From Chitinophaga sp. LS1 (lineage in GTDB: Bacteria > Bacteroidota > Bacteroidia > Chitinophagales > Chitinophagaceae): a DNA stretch of 64,000 nt. Shown here piece by piece: positions 1 to 8,280 of the stretch; positions within the stretch are counted from its first letter, which is position 1, and each line of letters starts with the position of its first letter. The stretch is taken from the NCBI RefSeq assembly GCF_034274695.1, contig NZ_CP128362.1, positions 7,194,501-7,258,500 on the forward strand, given 5' to 3'. The notes beneath the pieces are model-generated. The model did no database searches. It was not told the origin of the DNA and saw nothing but the letters and a program-made list of their open reading frames with translations. A program made the position numbers and the translations under genes.

Positions 1-1422
1 TATCTGCTGTTGTTCCAGCAACCAGATATGTATTTTATCGAGAAAAGGAACGCTATATTTCTGACGCAATGCCAATCGCTGGTCATCGGTCATCTTTTTT
101 CTTTCGGCAAAGGCTTCTATCCTGTAAATGATGTTGAACAATGTCAATGCTTCTGCCGCTAGCTTTTTATCATATTTCTCTGCTTTCTTAAAACCGCGGC
201 GGATATGGGACAGGCATGTCATTAGGTCCACCTCCTCATTATCTTTAAAAGCTGCTACATAGCTACCCAGGCCATCCGCCTGAAGCGTGCCCTTAAAATC
301 TTTTAATATCTGCTGTGGAACCTTATGTCCGCGGGATGGGTTAAATTCAAACAATACTAATTTTTGTTCTTCAGATAAAAATACCCATAGCCAACCCCTG
401 GATGGTTTGCCTTCTCCAATATCATTGAGGTAATCTAATCTTGTCTCATCGACCTTCAGATACCGGGCCTGCACAATTACTTTTTTCATACATCTCAACA
501 GCCTTAGCAGTTTCTTAAAGGCCACCTCTTCCCAACCATTTACCGTTGATGCTGCGAAGCTGATGCCAGTAGTGCTTTTTATATACCGTAACTGACGTGT
601 ATATGGATCCCCATATCCAAACCGGCGGCTGTGTAAGTGTGCCAGCAGGCTGTTTCCTACTGTTCCTTTTTCTACCAGACGAGGGGCTACTGGTTGGCAG
701 ACAAACTTTTTATCTTCTGTACGATATTGAAGCCGCTCCTGTTGTACTTTAATAATTTTACCCGGCTTGTATTCGTAATAGGTCGTCACTTTTTTGCCCA
801 TAGGGATCAGGCCTGTCTTGTCTCCTTCGACGTCAATTGTTTCTGTCACTACTTCTATACAAGATGGTTGTACTCTTCTACCTTTATGAGCGAGATGTTT
901 TTTCTTTTTGCGGTTGCCTTTCCGGATCTGGTCATCCACTTGTTGAATATCGCCTTTTGTGGAGGCTACTCTTATAATCTCTTCCAGTTCGGTCAGATCA
1001 AAATCAGGTCCTAAGGTTTGTTGTATGGCCGCATCTACTTTTTCACGTTCAGGTATAAATTTCTCACTCTTTTTACCCTGTAGCATTTCACATAACTCCT
1101 GTAACTGCCAGCTCTTCTTTTCTCCCTGAGCAACCTGCTCTTTTAAGAGCGCATTTTCACTTTCCAATGCTTCGATCCTGCTTTGCAATTCAATGACCTG
1201 ATGTTCTCTATCAAGCATAATCTCATGTGCCTGATTCAGATAACGGTTTAATTTATCACATGCTCCATTCTTTGCTTCCAGCTGGTTATTCAGGTCATAT
1301 ATAATCTTACCAAACGTTATTCTCTCTCTGGTCAGAGATTCCAACAACTCCCCATTGGTCTCCGTTAGCGTGGAGATTTGTTTTAATGCATCTGTTATAG
1401 AAGTGAGTAATTCAGGGCGCAC
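1..1422 (-). CDS. tnpC: IS66 transposase TnpC, C-terminus cut by window edge
   Basis: This is the IS66 transposase proper, a DDE enzyme that cuts and joins element ends. Only the first ~474 codons are inside the window. The complete 587-aa version is at 33956-35719. The N-terminal part is a coiled coil (residues ~25-95), followed by a Lys-rich linker and the start of the catalytic domain. It is the last gene of the tnpA-tnpB-tnpC operon. Its start matches the start of the intact copy. Confidence 0.95.
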   Translation of the reverse strand, partial: MRPELLTSITDALKQISTLTETNGELLESLTRERITFGKIIYDLNNQLEAKNGACDKLNRYLNQAHEIMLDREHQVIELQSRIEALESENALLKEQVAQGEKKSWQLQELCEMLQGKKSEKFIPEREKVDAAIQQTLGPDFDLTELEEIIRVASTKGDIQQVDDQIRKGNRKKKKHLAHKGRRVQPSCIEVVTETIDVEGDKTGLIPMGKKVTTYYEYKPGKIIKVQQERLQYRTEDKKFVCQPVAPRLVEKGTVGNSLLAHLHSRRFGYGDPYTRQLRYIKSTTGISFAASTVNGWEEVAFKKLLRLLRCMKKVIVQARYLKVDETRLDYLNDIGEGKPSRGWLWVFLSEEQKLVLFEFNPSRGHKVPQQILKDFKGTLQADGLGSYVAAFKDNEEVDLMTCLSHIRRGFKKAEKYDKKLAAEALTLFNIIYRIEAFAERKKMTDDQRLALRQKYSVPFLDKIHIWLLEQQQI

Positions 1423-1468
1423 TGCTTTGTGTCATGGTATTGGCTATATTAACGCAAAAACAGCATTA

Positions 1469-1837
1469 TTAGTTTGGCTGATCTGTTGATTTTCCTGACT
1501 TTCTTTCGTAACGCTTTCTGTACTTAATCTCGATTCCTTCCAGGATGAGCATCACATCTTTGCGTTCAATCATCATCGCCTGGCAACCAGGATCATAAAC
1601 AGGTTTGCCAAAGGTGCCTCTGGCTAGTCTTTTGTAATAAAGCGCCTGACCATCTCCATCAAATTGCAACATTTTCACCTGGGTGAGACGCCCGTTAAAA
1701 AACAAATAGATGATGCCCTTAGCTAATGGATCAAGTGCCATTTGATTACGTACGATGCCTGACAAACCATTTATTCCCATCCGCATATCCGCTGCAGATG
1801 TATAGATATAAAAATTATAACCAGCTAATGACAACAT
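1469..1837 (-). CDS. tnpB: IS66 accessory protein TnpB
   Basis: This 122-aa protein is the IS66 Orf2 (TnpB) family. It has the hallmark GINGLSGIV near residue 22, and YLFFNGRLTQVKML and LFYKRLARGTF-like segments. TnpB is needed for transposition in this family, but its biochemical role is not settled. The gene lies 3 nt downstream of tnpA and 46 nt upstream of tnpC, which fits one transcript. It has the same sequence as the copy at 35766-36134. Confidence 0.95.
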   Translation of the reverse strand: MLSLAGYNFYIYTSAADMRMGINGLSGIVRNQMALDPLAKGIIYLFFNGRLTQVKMLQFDGDGQALYYKRLARGTFGKPVYDPGCQAMMIERKDVMLILEGIEIKYRKRYERKSGKSTDQPN

Positions 1838-1840
1838 TGA

Positions 1841-2167
1841 CTAATGATTTAGCAAGGTGAGTAAATATTCTGCCGGCACAGGTTGATAAATTGCAATACC
1901 GCGCACTTCAGCAAATAAGTTTGAATTAACAGGCTCATTTGATGATGCTACAATTTTTACGGGAAGTATTGCTGGTGGTGAGGATGGAACCGGTGAAGTA
2001 TTGTTTGTTTTCTTTAACCAGTAATAAAAACTGCCTTCACTTATTTGATGAGCCCTGCAGTATTCGCTAATAATCATGCCGGAATCAGGCTGCTGACGAA
2101 CATGGAATGCCATGTCTACTTTTAAGGGAGAACCAGGGAGAGATCTCTGAATTTGCTTCTTTCGCAT
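1841..2167 (-). CDS. tnpA: IS66 accessory protein TnpA (Orf1)
   Basis: This 108-aa protein is the first gene of the IS66 operon. Its N-terminal half looks like a helix-turn-helix of the transposase-8/TnpA type (residues ~20-50, with ISEYCRAHQISEGSFYYWLKK). It probably binds DNA at the element ends. The C-terminal half is Pro/Ser-rich and then shows a short conserved tail. It has the same sequence as the copy at 36138-36464. Confidence 0.93.
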   Translation of the reverse strand: MRKKQIQRSLPGSPLKVDMAFHVRQQPDSGMIISEYCRAHQISEGSFYYWLKKTNNTSPVPSSPPAILPVKIVASSNEPVNSNLFAEVRGIAIYQPVPAEYLLTLLNH

Positions 2168-2237
2168 CGTTTAAATTTTGATGCAATGATCGCAATATTT
2201 AATTTCTATTCGGGAACGCCGAGAACCGAATACTTAC

Positions 2238-2705
2238 CAATGTGAGAAAGGAAAAGAATTTTCCTAACACCTGATAGGGGTCTAAAAACTCCTTATAGGC
2301 GAGGCTTCTAGGGAAATTGTCCCATACTTCACGGTAGGCAATAGCTTCCCCTTTGCTTTGCCTAATCCATGCACAAAATAAGCGGGGGTTCATCAAGTCA
2401 ATTTCTTCTTCATCATCGCTTTGCATGATGATTGCTTTTCTGTCCCTATTGTCCAATTGTCCAATCAAATAGGCGGCTTCAATCAATGATTCCGTTCTTT
2501 CATAAAAGAATTGCAGCCCGGATGCCGATAGCTTGCTCGGCTTCTCCTTACTGGTTGAACATAACCACTTGTCTAAAATTTGCCTCGCCCGTGGCATATC
2601 ATGTGCGGAGTAATATTCGTGTATTACTTCGTGAGGGTCGCGTATTTCCTCGGTTGTCAGGCGCAAAGGAAGGTTATCCCATGCGCGGGGAGTAGTAAAA
2701 TACAT
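2238..2705 (-). pseudogene. Unknown two-repeat protein, 3' end removed by IS66
   Basis: The reading frame begins at the ATG at 2705, 12 nt after the upstream gene's stop (an in-frame ATG at 2753 is also possible). It runs into the IS66 terminus at 2237, so its last ~12 codons (to 2199) are IS sequence and the true C-terminus is missing. The protein has two related segments, each with a WDN-x-P core followed by a D-P-x-x-V motif (residues ~8-35 and ~125-150 of the shorter form). I do not recognise the family. It follows a toxin-like gene, so an immunity or antitoxin role is conceivable but unproven. Confidence 0.6.
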
Positions 2706-2716
2706 AACTGGCGGAT

Positions 2717-3094
2717 TTATAAATTTGAAATACTGGTTTGTGACTTCATGCAACCGGGAAAGGCTGTAAGGATGCGCCCTCCGCTATCTGTCAAGACGGT
2801 TAAAAGGCTGGTTGGGAGCTGGTTAAAGTCGTGGCCTATTGTTTTTCCGGTATCAATAACCCTTTTAAGGTAAGTAGCCCCCGTAACCTGTTCAACCGGC
2901 TCTGTATTGGCATCCCGGAGCAAGGCCAAGATTTCAACTACGGGGATAGTAAATTTACTGACATTTGGGTGTCTGGGAATTTTAAAATGATGCCTTTCCA
3001 TAATATGAACCAGCGACCCTACTGTGATATAATAAGACTTGCGGAATAATTTTTTTCTGTCCTTCATGGGTACGCTGAACATAGCAGCGTTCAC
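2717..3094 (-). CDS. Toxin-like C-terminal domain remnant, unknown
   Basis: This is a 125-aa basic protein. Its frame stays open upstream of the first ATG to an in-frame stop near 3160 (coding-looking residues LLSDTQNWLNELVNAA), so the ATG at 3094 may not be the true start, or the gene may be a fragment of a longer protein. Visible features are a KSYYITVGSLVHIMERHH segment and a C-terminal TDSGGRILTAFPG. That tail resembles the ends of small secreted or polymorphic-toxin nuclease domains. I cannot name the family. The gene lies 12 nt upstream of the truncated two-repeat gene, an arrangement that would fit toxin plus immunity. Function is inference only. Confidence 0.5.
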   Translation of the reverse strand: MNAAMFSVPMKDRKKLFRKSYYITVGSLVHIMERHHFKIPRHPNVSKFTIPVVEILALLRDANTEPVEQVTGATYLKRVIDTGKTIGHDFNQLPTSLLTVLTDSGGRILTAFPGCMKSQTSISNL

Positions 3095-3365
3095 CAGTTC
3101 ATTCAGCCAGTTTTGCGTGTCGCTAAGTAGAAAAACGAGCCTTATTCACTCGTCTTCATTAAACGGCGGGCTTAGGTGAATCTTTTCTATTTCTTTCATA
3201 CCTTAAATTTTGGAGGTTATTTGAACATGGATGCAAGATTAGATGTAATAGAGTCATAATCAATTCGTTATTAGCGTATTTTATGGGGATAATTAAGTAC
3301 TTTAGCGGGTAAATTATCCAGAATAAAGGCATATTTTAGCAGTAAAAAAATCTTATATTCGTTAC

Positions 3366-3773
3366 ATGAGCGTTACTACTATGAACAAAAGCATCCATGA
3401 GGGCCGGAATATCAAGCGATTCCGGGAAATGTTGAACATAACCCAAGAAGCTATGGCGGCTGATCTAGGCGATGATTGGACGCAAAAAAAGATCTCCTTG
3501 CTTGAGGGAAAAGAAAAGATTGAACCTGAAATTTTAGATCAGGTTGCAAGAGTTTTAAAGATTTCACCAGAAGCAATTAAGAACTTTAGTGAAGAAGCAG
3601 CCTTTAATGTCATAGCAAATACATTTAATAGCAATGACACTTCAACGTTAAATGCCATTAATTATAATTGCAGCTTTAACCCTTTAGACAAGGTTATAGA
3701 ATTATATGAACGTTTGCTTACGAGCGAAAGAGAAAAGACCGATCTGTTACAGGGTAATCAACAAAAGAAATAA
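3366..3773 (+). CDS. Xre-family HTH transcriptional regulator
   Basis: This 135-aa protein has an N-terminal Xre/Cro helix-turn-helix (residues ~12-65: NIKRFREML, ITQEAMAADLGDDWTQKKISLLE) and a C-terminal coiled-coil-like segment (DKVIELYERLLTSEREK). The start could also be the ATG five codons in (3381). A close paralogue is encoded at 44707-45114, so both islands carry the same type of regulator. It stands alone on the plus strand, divergent from the toxin-like pair and followed by its own terminator. Confidence 0.9.
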   Translation: MSVTTMNKSIHEGRNIKRFREMLNITQEAMAADLGDDWTQKKISLLEGKEKIEPEILDQVARVLKISPEAIKNFSEEAAFNVIANTFNSNDTSTLNAINYNCSFNPLDKVIELYERLLTSEREKTDLLQGNQQKK

Positions 3774-3787
3774 AAATCTTCAAATCG

Positions 3788-3812
3788 AAAAACCACCTAA
3801 TTAGGTGGTTTT
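3788..3812 (+). terminator. Rho-independent terminator after Xre gene
   Basis: A short palindrome (AAACCACCTAA paired with TTAGGTGGTTT) is followed by T-rich sequence, 15 nt after the Xre stop codon. This fits an intrinsic terminator separating the regulator from the GHKL gene. Confidence 0.75.
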
Positions 3813-3888
3813 TGTCTGGCTATTATGACTCCAATTAGCTAGATACCTCCATCAACTGATCCAGCATTAATTCAAAAATCCCTGTTAA

Positions 3889-5859
3889 ATGAAACCTTTT
3901 GGAATTGACTCCATCAATGAATCGGAGAGAAAAGAAGTCGCGAGAAGAGCATTAAACAATTTACTAACCTCATATGCAGATGAAGCGGATATATTTACTG
4001 AAATTGTTCAGAATGCCGTTGATGCAATAAAAATGGCTGCAGACCAAAAATTGTTCTCATCCCATCCTCCAGAACTTACCATTGTTATAGGACGCCGAGC
4101 CACCGGCCATCATTATTTTTTTGTAAAGGATAACGGGACTGGAATGTCGAAGGATGTTGCACATAATTTGACAGTTCCAGGTTACTCCTTTGGAAAGAAA
4201 AGAGGTAAAACAATAGGATACAAGGGAGTCGGAGCATCATATTTTTTTGCAGCCAGTCAAATGGCGAGCATTCAAACTGTAGATATCAAGGATAATAAAA
4301 CAGCTTATACAATCAAAAATTCGTATAACTGGATAAAGAATGATGAAGAGAACGAACCAACAATCGAGGATCACGCACAAGTTCCCAACTTCTTAAAGGA
4401 TTTGCTCCCGGATTCAAGAGGAACAGCTATTTACTTCCAATTCCATGATGGAATGAAGCCCAAAAACTTGAACAACCTAGTAATAATTGGAGATGGACCG
4501 GATAGGGAATTGCAAAACTGGGCTTCCTTTCTGACGATTAAGACAGCATTAGGCATTTCCGAACCAAACGATTTACTCAAGGATTTAAAGATTAATCTGC
4601 ACTTAGATCATGGTGATTCCCAGTATTTTCAAACTTGGAAATATGGAAACTTTGATCTTGACGAAAGAAGTTTAGGATATCCATACCCTCACAAAGTATT
4701 CAAAGTGGGTGTCGATAAATCCACTTTAGATAACCTAGAGCCACAACATAGATATAGACACATACGGAAAAATCAAGCTGTTTATTACAGATGGGGCGCA
4801 GAAGAAATTATAGATCTGACCCAAACATTGGAAGAAAATGAGAAAGAGGTATTACGACAGTATCTAAAATGGGCGGAAGGTTATCTTTGTTATTCAGTTG
4901 ATGTTTTCAAGGAAATTAATAAACGCCTTGGCGGAAGATCAAACTTATTACGTTATGGAATGAGGATTGTCTGTGACAATACACCACAAGGGAGAATTAT
5001 CGATTTAAGCCTTACCAGCAGCCAAGGACTAGATCGCCAATCTCATGTTATATTGTCATTTGAGAATTTGGAGCTTGACACCGGAAGGAAGATATCAGCC
5101 GATGAATCAATTGCAAATGCAATTAATAAACTTGGCCAGAGAATCATAGCAATACTTAAAGAATATAGATGGGCCATGAAGAAAAAGGAACGACCGGATC
5201 CCAGTTCTGACCTTGAAGCCTGGAGAAATTCTGTTGACTCAAGATCGCAAACATCTCTTGTTAGTGATTTTTATGAAAAATTTTCGTTATACCCGGTATT
5301 CAAAGTGGACCCTGACACCGAACAAGAGGTAATAGCCCTATTTACATCCATTCTTTCCAATAGCCTGTTAAAAGGTTATCAATTACTTGCAATCTCCGGA
5401 TTTAACAGATATGATGCCCTTATTGACATAACTTCTGATTTTACAGGCTCAAGGGAACTTACTGATATAATATCTAAACGTTCAGATGATTATAAGATTG
5501 ATGGCAAAGGTAAAGTCCTAGAATTCAAACATAATTTTGATGACTTATTATTCGATTTCGAAGAAAAGACTAAAAATCCAAGTGAAATTGATTTAGTTGT
5601 GTGTTGGAATGTGCCTAACCTTAATGTAAGTAGAGGTAGAATTGATCCTATGTATGGAAAATGGAAAGATCATAGAATTGGCTATGGGATATCCTATATG
5701 TGGTATGATGAAAATGACACCTCGACAATTCCTATTATTTCGTTGAAAAATTTACTTTCAGAAATTCTCTCTAAAAAAGAAAGCGAATGTGGTGAAACTG
5801 GGCTAGGATATAGTCTATTACGGCAAATGGAAACGCAGGATGCGGCCCATTTAATATAA
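3889..5859 (+). CDS. GHKL (HATPase) protein with possible PD-(D/E)XK-like tail
   Basis: This is a 656-aa cytoplasmic protein with no signal or membrane segment. The N-terminus is a GHKL ATP-binding domain. The N-box is TEIVQNAVDAI (residues ~37-47, with E38, N42 and D45), the G1 box is DNGTGM (81-86), and the G2 glycine loop is GYKGVGASY (110-118). This layout is like Hsp90/MORC/MutL-type ATPases, not histidine kinases, since no HisKA or receiver is present. The C-terminal ~200 residues contain YDALIDIT (~508) and VLEFKH (~543), then EIDLVVCWNV (~566), a D...ExK spacing that could be a restriction-endonuclease fold. The gene is a single-gene unit between an Xre gene and mobilization genes on a mobile element, so a defence role is plausible. 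The GHKL domain is clear; the nuclease part is inference. Confidence 0.82.
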   Translation: MKPFGIDSINESERKEVARRALNNLLTSYADEADIFTEIVQNAVDAIKMAADQKLFSSHPPELTIVIGRRATGHHYFFVKDNGTGMSKDVAHNLTVPGYSFGKKRGKTIGYKGVGASYFFAASQMASIQTVDIKDNKTAYTIKNSYNWIKNDEENEPTIEDHAQVPNFLKDLLPDSRGTAIYFQFHDGMKPKNLNNLVIIGDGPDRELQNWASFLTIKTALGISEPNDLLKDLKINLHLDHGDSQYFQTWKYGNFDLDERSLGYPYPHKVFKVGVDKSTLDNLEPQHRYRHIRKNQAVYYRWGAEEIIDLTQTLEENEKEVLRQYLKWAEGYLCYSVDVFKEINKRLGGRSNLLRYGMRIVCDNTPQGRIIDLSLTSSQGLDRQSHVILSFENLELDTGRKISADESIANAINKLGQRIIAILKEYRWAMKKKERPDPSSDLEAWRNSVDSRSQTSLVSDFYEKFSLYPVFKVDPDTEQEVIALFTSILSNSLLKGYQLLAISGFNRYDALIDITSDFTGSRELTDIISKRSDDYKIDGKGKVLEFKHNFDDLLFDFEEKTKNPSEIDLVVCWNVPNLNVSRGRIDPMYGKWKDHRIGYGISYMWYDENDTSTIPIISLKNLLSEILSKKESECGETGLGYSLLRQMETQDAAHLI

Positions 5860-5894
5860 ATAAAAAATAGTCGTAAAAAATGTTGCTACCCCCT

Positions 5895-5963
5895 CATTTG
5901 AACAATGATTTTTCTACAAACGTTGAGGAAGGCGGCATTGCCGCAAAAATCATTGTTCAAATG
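5895..5963. repeat. Large inverted repeat (19-bp arms)
   Basis: Arms CATTTGAACAATGATTTTT (5895-5913) and its exact complement (5945-5963) flank a 31-nt loop that contains a second small GC stem. The pairing extends imperfectly outward through runs of C and G. It sits between the GHKL gene and the convergent mobilization genes, so it may be a bidirectional terminator. A cis-acting transfer or recombination site is also possible. A similar AT-rich 19-bp-arm repeat lies at 51291-51339 in the second element. Confidence 0.75.
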
Positions 5964-6016
5964 TGGGGTTGCCCGCCGCAGGCGAAAAGTTGACCTGTCC
6001 TGCACTAATTTTTACC

Positions 6017-6615
6017 CTACCGAATTTCTCCAGCCTTATTCCTTAGCCTGATTACTTCTTCTTCCTTTCCCCGCGCTTCTAATAACATAGATGCAATCCG
6101 CTGCCTTTGTTCCTCCCATTGTACAACGCTATCCCGGAAGGCTTGGGGGCGTGCATGATAGAGGCTATCAATTTCAGAAAGGAACGGGCGTAGCTGTTTC
6201 CTCGCCTGTAGCTGTATATAACGGTATTTTATATCTCCTGCCCTATAAACCTGTAATATAGAGCACGTATTGAATAACCACACACCCCCTAAGACAAGTA
6301 ATAGGAACAGCAAGCGAAAACAATCATCCCTGCATTTACATGATGATGATGCTTGATTTCCTGTATAGGCGGACGTTTTAGCAGATCGTTATTTATCTCA
6401 AGATTTTGCGATAGCGTATAAACCGCCGTTGTAGGGAATTTCAGACGACCCGGCATTTCCGCCATATAAGCTTTTATTTGCTCTAAAGAAGTACCGATAT
6501 TCTTTAACTGTTCTGTGTAGTCCGGAATTTCCGACCCTGCACTATTTATTTGCCGGACACCTTCATCAACTTTATTTAACTTGTCTACAATTGTCTGCAA
6601 TAACAACTCATTCAT
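6017..6615 (-). pseudogene. Mobilization-associated membrane/coiled-coil protein, frameshifted
   Basis: Two overlapping minus-strand frames (6289-6615 and 6017-6313) together look like one protein. The first gives a soluble N-terminus (EQLKNIGTSLEQIKAYM) ending at a His-rich KHHHH. The second starts directly with a transmembrane helix (LLFLLLVLGGVWLFN) and a charged coiled coil. Relatives I know beside Bacteroidota relaxases have the KHHHH stretch leading straight into the membrane helix in one frame. The frame break is near 6300. The alternative is translational coupling from a TTG start. It is downstream of the relaxase gene and probably in the same transcript. Confidence 0.6.
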
Positions 6616-6652
6616 AATACATAATTTAATTCATTCTTAAATAGGTTTACTG

Positions 6653-7426
6653 TTACAAGCGCATACCGCGCCTATTTGACGGCTTTTGATCCTGTGTAAT
6701 CTGCTGCTGCATTGCCTTTTGCAAGCCAGCTATAGAATACTTCCGGTCAATGCTGCTACCTTTAAAGGCATACAAACCTTTTTTAAAACTAATCCCCTGC
6801 AATTGTTGTGTATCCCCCTTATGCTTGTACTGTACGTCTATTCCTTTCTTCATTAGCTCCCTTTCCAATGCTGGCAAGGTTTTACAACGGAGCAATACTA
6901 CTTCGATAGCTTGAAAGATTTCATAACGGGCCGCCTCTTCTTGGTTTAGGGCTTGCAGATTGGTAAGGCCTATTTTCTTGTCGATAGCGGGAATAAGCTG
7001 ATACTTTTGTGTAAGCTGCTGCGCGGTCTTCTTCCCACGTAGTCCTATCCAGTTATCACGGATTGCCTTTCCCGGGTTGTTAACCAAATTTGCAATGATA
7101 TGTAGGTGTAAATGATCGGTGTCTGTATGCTTTGTTATCACATATTGGGTATTAGTTACGCCTAGCTTTTCGAGGTACTCCCGTCCTATCTGCGCCAATG
7201 CTTCATTGGTTAACTGCTCTCCAGGATAAAAGCTAAGGATGCCATGAAAAACGGCCTTTCGCTTATCCGGTAACTGTTGCCTGTTCATTTCAAAATCATT
7301 CCCCATATGCCTATAGCTGTAATCTCTTACCCCTTCTGCTTCCAGTATTTCCGCCTGCTGTTCATCTGGGCAAACGTAACGGCAGCGGCCATAAAAGGAT
7401 TTACCGATAATTACTTTACTTATCAC
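6653..7426 (-). CDS. Relaxase / mobilization nuclease
   Basis: This 257-aa protein is of the relaxase (MobA-like) family, which nicks the transfer origin and pilots single-stranded DNA during conjugative mobilization. The HUH-type metal motif is HTDTDHLHLHIIAN (residues ~100-113). The likely catalytic Tyr lies in the N-terminal SYRHMG or early Tyr-rich region (YGRCRYV). At 257 aa it is shorter than many relaxases but usual for compact Bacteroidota mobilizable elements. It overlaps mobC by 11 nt, so the two are probably coupled. With no conjugation (tra) genes visible, the element would depend on a helper. Confidence 0.9.
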   Translation of the reverse strand: MISKVIIGKSFYGRCRYVCPDEQQAEILEAEGVRDYSYRHMGNDFEMNRQQLPDKRKAVFHGILSFYPGEQLTNEALAQIGREYLEKLGVTNTQYVITKHTDTDHLHLHIIANLVNNPGKAIRDNWIGLRGKKTAQQLTQKYQLIPAIDKKIGLTNLQALNQEEAARYEIFQAIEVVLLRCKTLPALERELMKKGIDVQYKHKGDTQQLQGISFKKGLYAFKGSSIDRKYSIAGLQKAMQQQITQDQKPSNRRGMRL

Positions 7427-7837
7427 GTTTTAACCAGTTTAGTAGGTTGTCAATCTGTCCACGGTAACTTTCAAAAAGTAGCATAGCATTCAACATGCCT
7501 TCCTTGTGGGCTTGTTTCGATACCTGATTGATATTATTTGCCATCCCTATTAACTGTTTGATGTATGCCCGTTCTTCGTCGTTTAAACGGGTTGTAACGC
7601 CGCCAAACAATGCCATCTGACGGATAAATTGCATATTCCGGAGTAAAGCAGAATGCTGGTAAACTTTGCGCGGAATAAGCAGATATATCCAGTATAACGC
7701 AAACCCACTTTAATGGCCTTTTCTTTCACAATAAAATACTCGGCTTTGGTAAATCTTACGCCTGTACGTATCTCTTTCCTTACGGCTTTAGGCGGCCTGC
7801 CGCCTTTACCTTTCCTCTTTTCCTGCGTCTGTTGCAT
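7416..7837 (-). pseudogene. MobC-like relaxosome accessory protein, interrupted
   Basis: Two frames make up one MobC-type gene. The 5' frame (to 7837) encodes the basic ribbon-helix-helix-like N-terminus (GGRPPKAVRKEIRTGVRFTK..EYFIVKEKA). The 3' frame (7416 to about 7630) encodes FIRQMALFGGVTTRLNDEE and the helical C-terminus ending LLNWLKRDK. They would join at GYI-RQM if a 59-bp palindromic insert (7623-7681) were removed. The insert length is not a multiple of three, so it breaks the frame. A shortened MobC from the internal ATG at 7634 remains possible. Confidence 0.75.
7623..7681. repeat. 59-bp palindromic insertion inside mobC
   Basis: The insert is bounded by a 4-bp direct repeat GATA (7623-7626 and 7682-7685). 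Its interior has imperfect terminal inverted repeats: GCATATTCCGG near the left and its near-complement ...CGGAATAAGCA near the right. Removing one repeat unit restores the expected MobC reading frame. This looks like a REP/MITE-type miniature element with a 4-bp duplication. Confidence 0.55.
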
Positions 7838-7865
7838 ATCTGCTACGTTTAAATCTTTGAGGGCT

Positions 7866-8280
7866 GGCAGCTTTGCTGCCCTGCCCGATCTTCCCGTACA
7901 GGTGGCAACGCCACCTGTACTTTCTGCGCAGACGGGTAGCGTAGCTGCCCGTCACCAATCCGCTACAATCTCCGCTGCATTATCCCCCTTGCGACCAACG
8001 GGAGCGAGGGGGCGAGCGGTTTTTGCGCAGCAAAAACACCGCTCGCTAACGGAGCGAAGCCCGTTCCGAATCCGCGAATGGGATGCCGAAGGCGGCCCGT
8101 TCAATCTTCGCGGGTGGGGCCTGTGTGGAGCAGCCTCGCCCGATCTCAGCGTACAGGTGGCAAGGCCGCCTGTACGATCTCCCCGGACGGGATGCCAAAG
8201 GCAGCCCGTTCGATCTTCAAGGGGCGGGGCCTGCGTGGCAGCCCGTCCCATCTCCGCGACAGGTAGCACCGCTGCCTGTC
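7866..8280. repeat. Array of ~10 GC-rich hairpins with ATCT-type linkers
   Basis: Successive palindromes with ~6-11 bp stems and mostly 3-nt loops occur at about 7866-7880, 7896-7920, 7931-7953, 7997-8065 (nested), 8077-8101, 8111-8142, 8151-8175, 8185-8211, 8221-8248 and 8258-8280. Examples are GTACAGGTGGC paired with GCCACCTGTAC, and GACAGGTAGC paired with GCTGCCTGTC. Most are separated by a short linker related to CGATCTYCNC. The block is far richer in GC than the flanks. It lies between the HTH gene and mobC on the minus strand, so it would form the leader of the mob operon and could include the origin of transfer. Open frames crossing it on both strands look like by-products of base composition. 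Confidence 0.8.

Larger units (their letters stand above)
1..2237 (-). mobile_element. IS66-family insertion sequence, copy A (cut by window start)
   Basis: This is the right-hand 2237 bp of an IS66 element. The same sequence recurs at 34298-36534, and I see no difference over the shared length. The element carries the usual three genes (tnpA, tnpB, tnpC), all on the minus strand. Its right terminus, ending at 2237, is the same terminal repeat as in copy B, whose complement begins GTAAGTATTCGG. The other end and the target duplication lie outside the window. The insertion truncates the gene that lies immediately to its right. Confidence 0.95.

Noticed and set aside
637..1014. Antisense frame inside IS66 tnpC (also at 34934-35311)
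   Set aside because: It is the reverse of a conserved transposase gene, occurs in both copies and has no ribosome site or known fold.
7866..8280. Possible CRISPR array
   Set aside because: The units are themselves palindromes with very short linkers and no unique spacers of uniform length. No cas genes are near.
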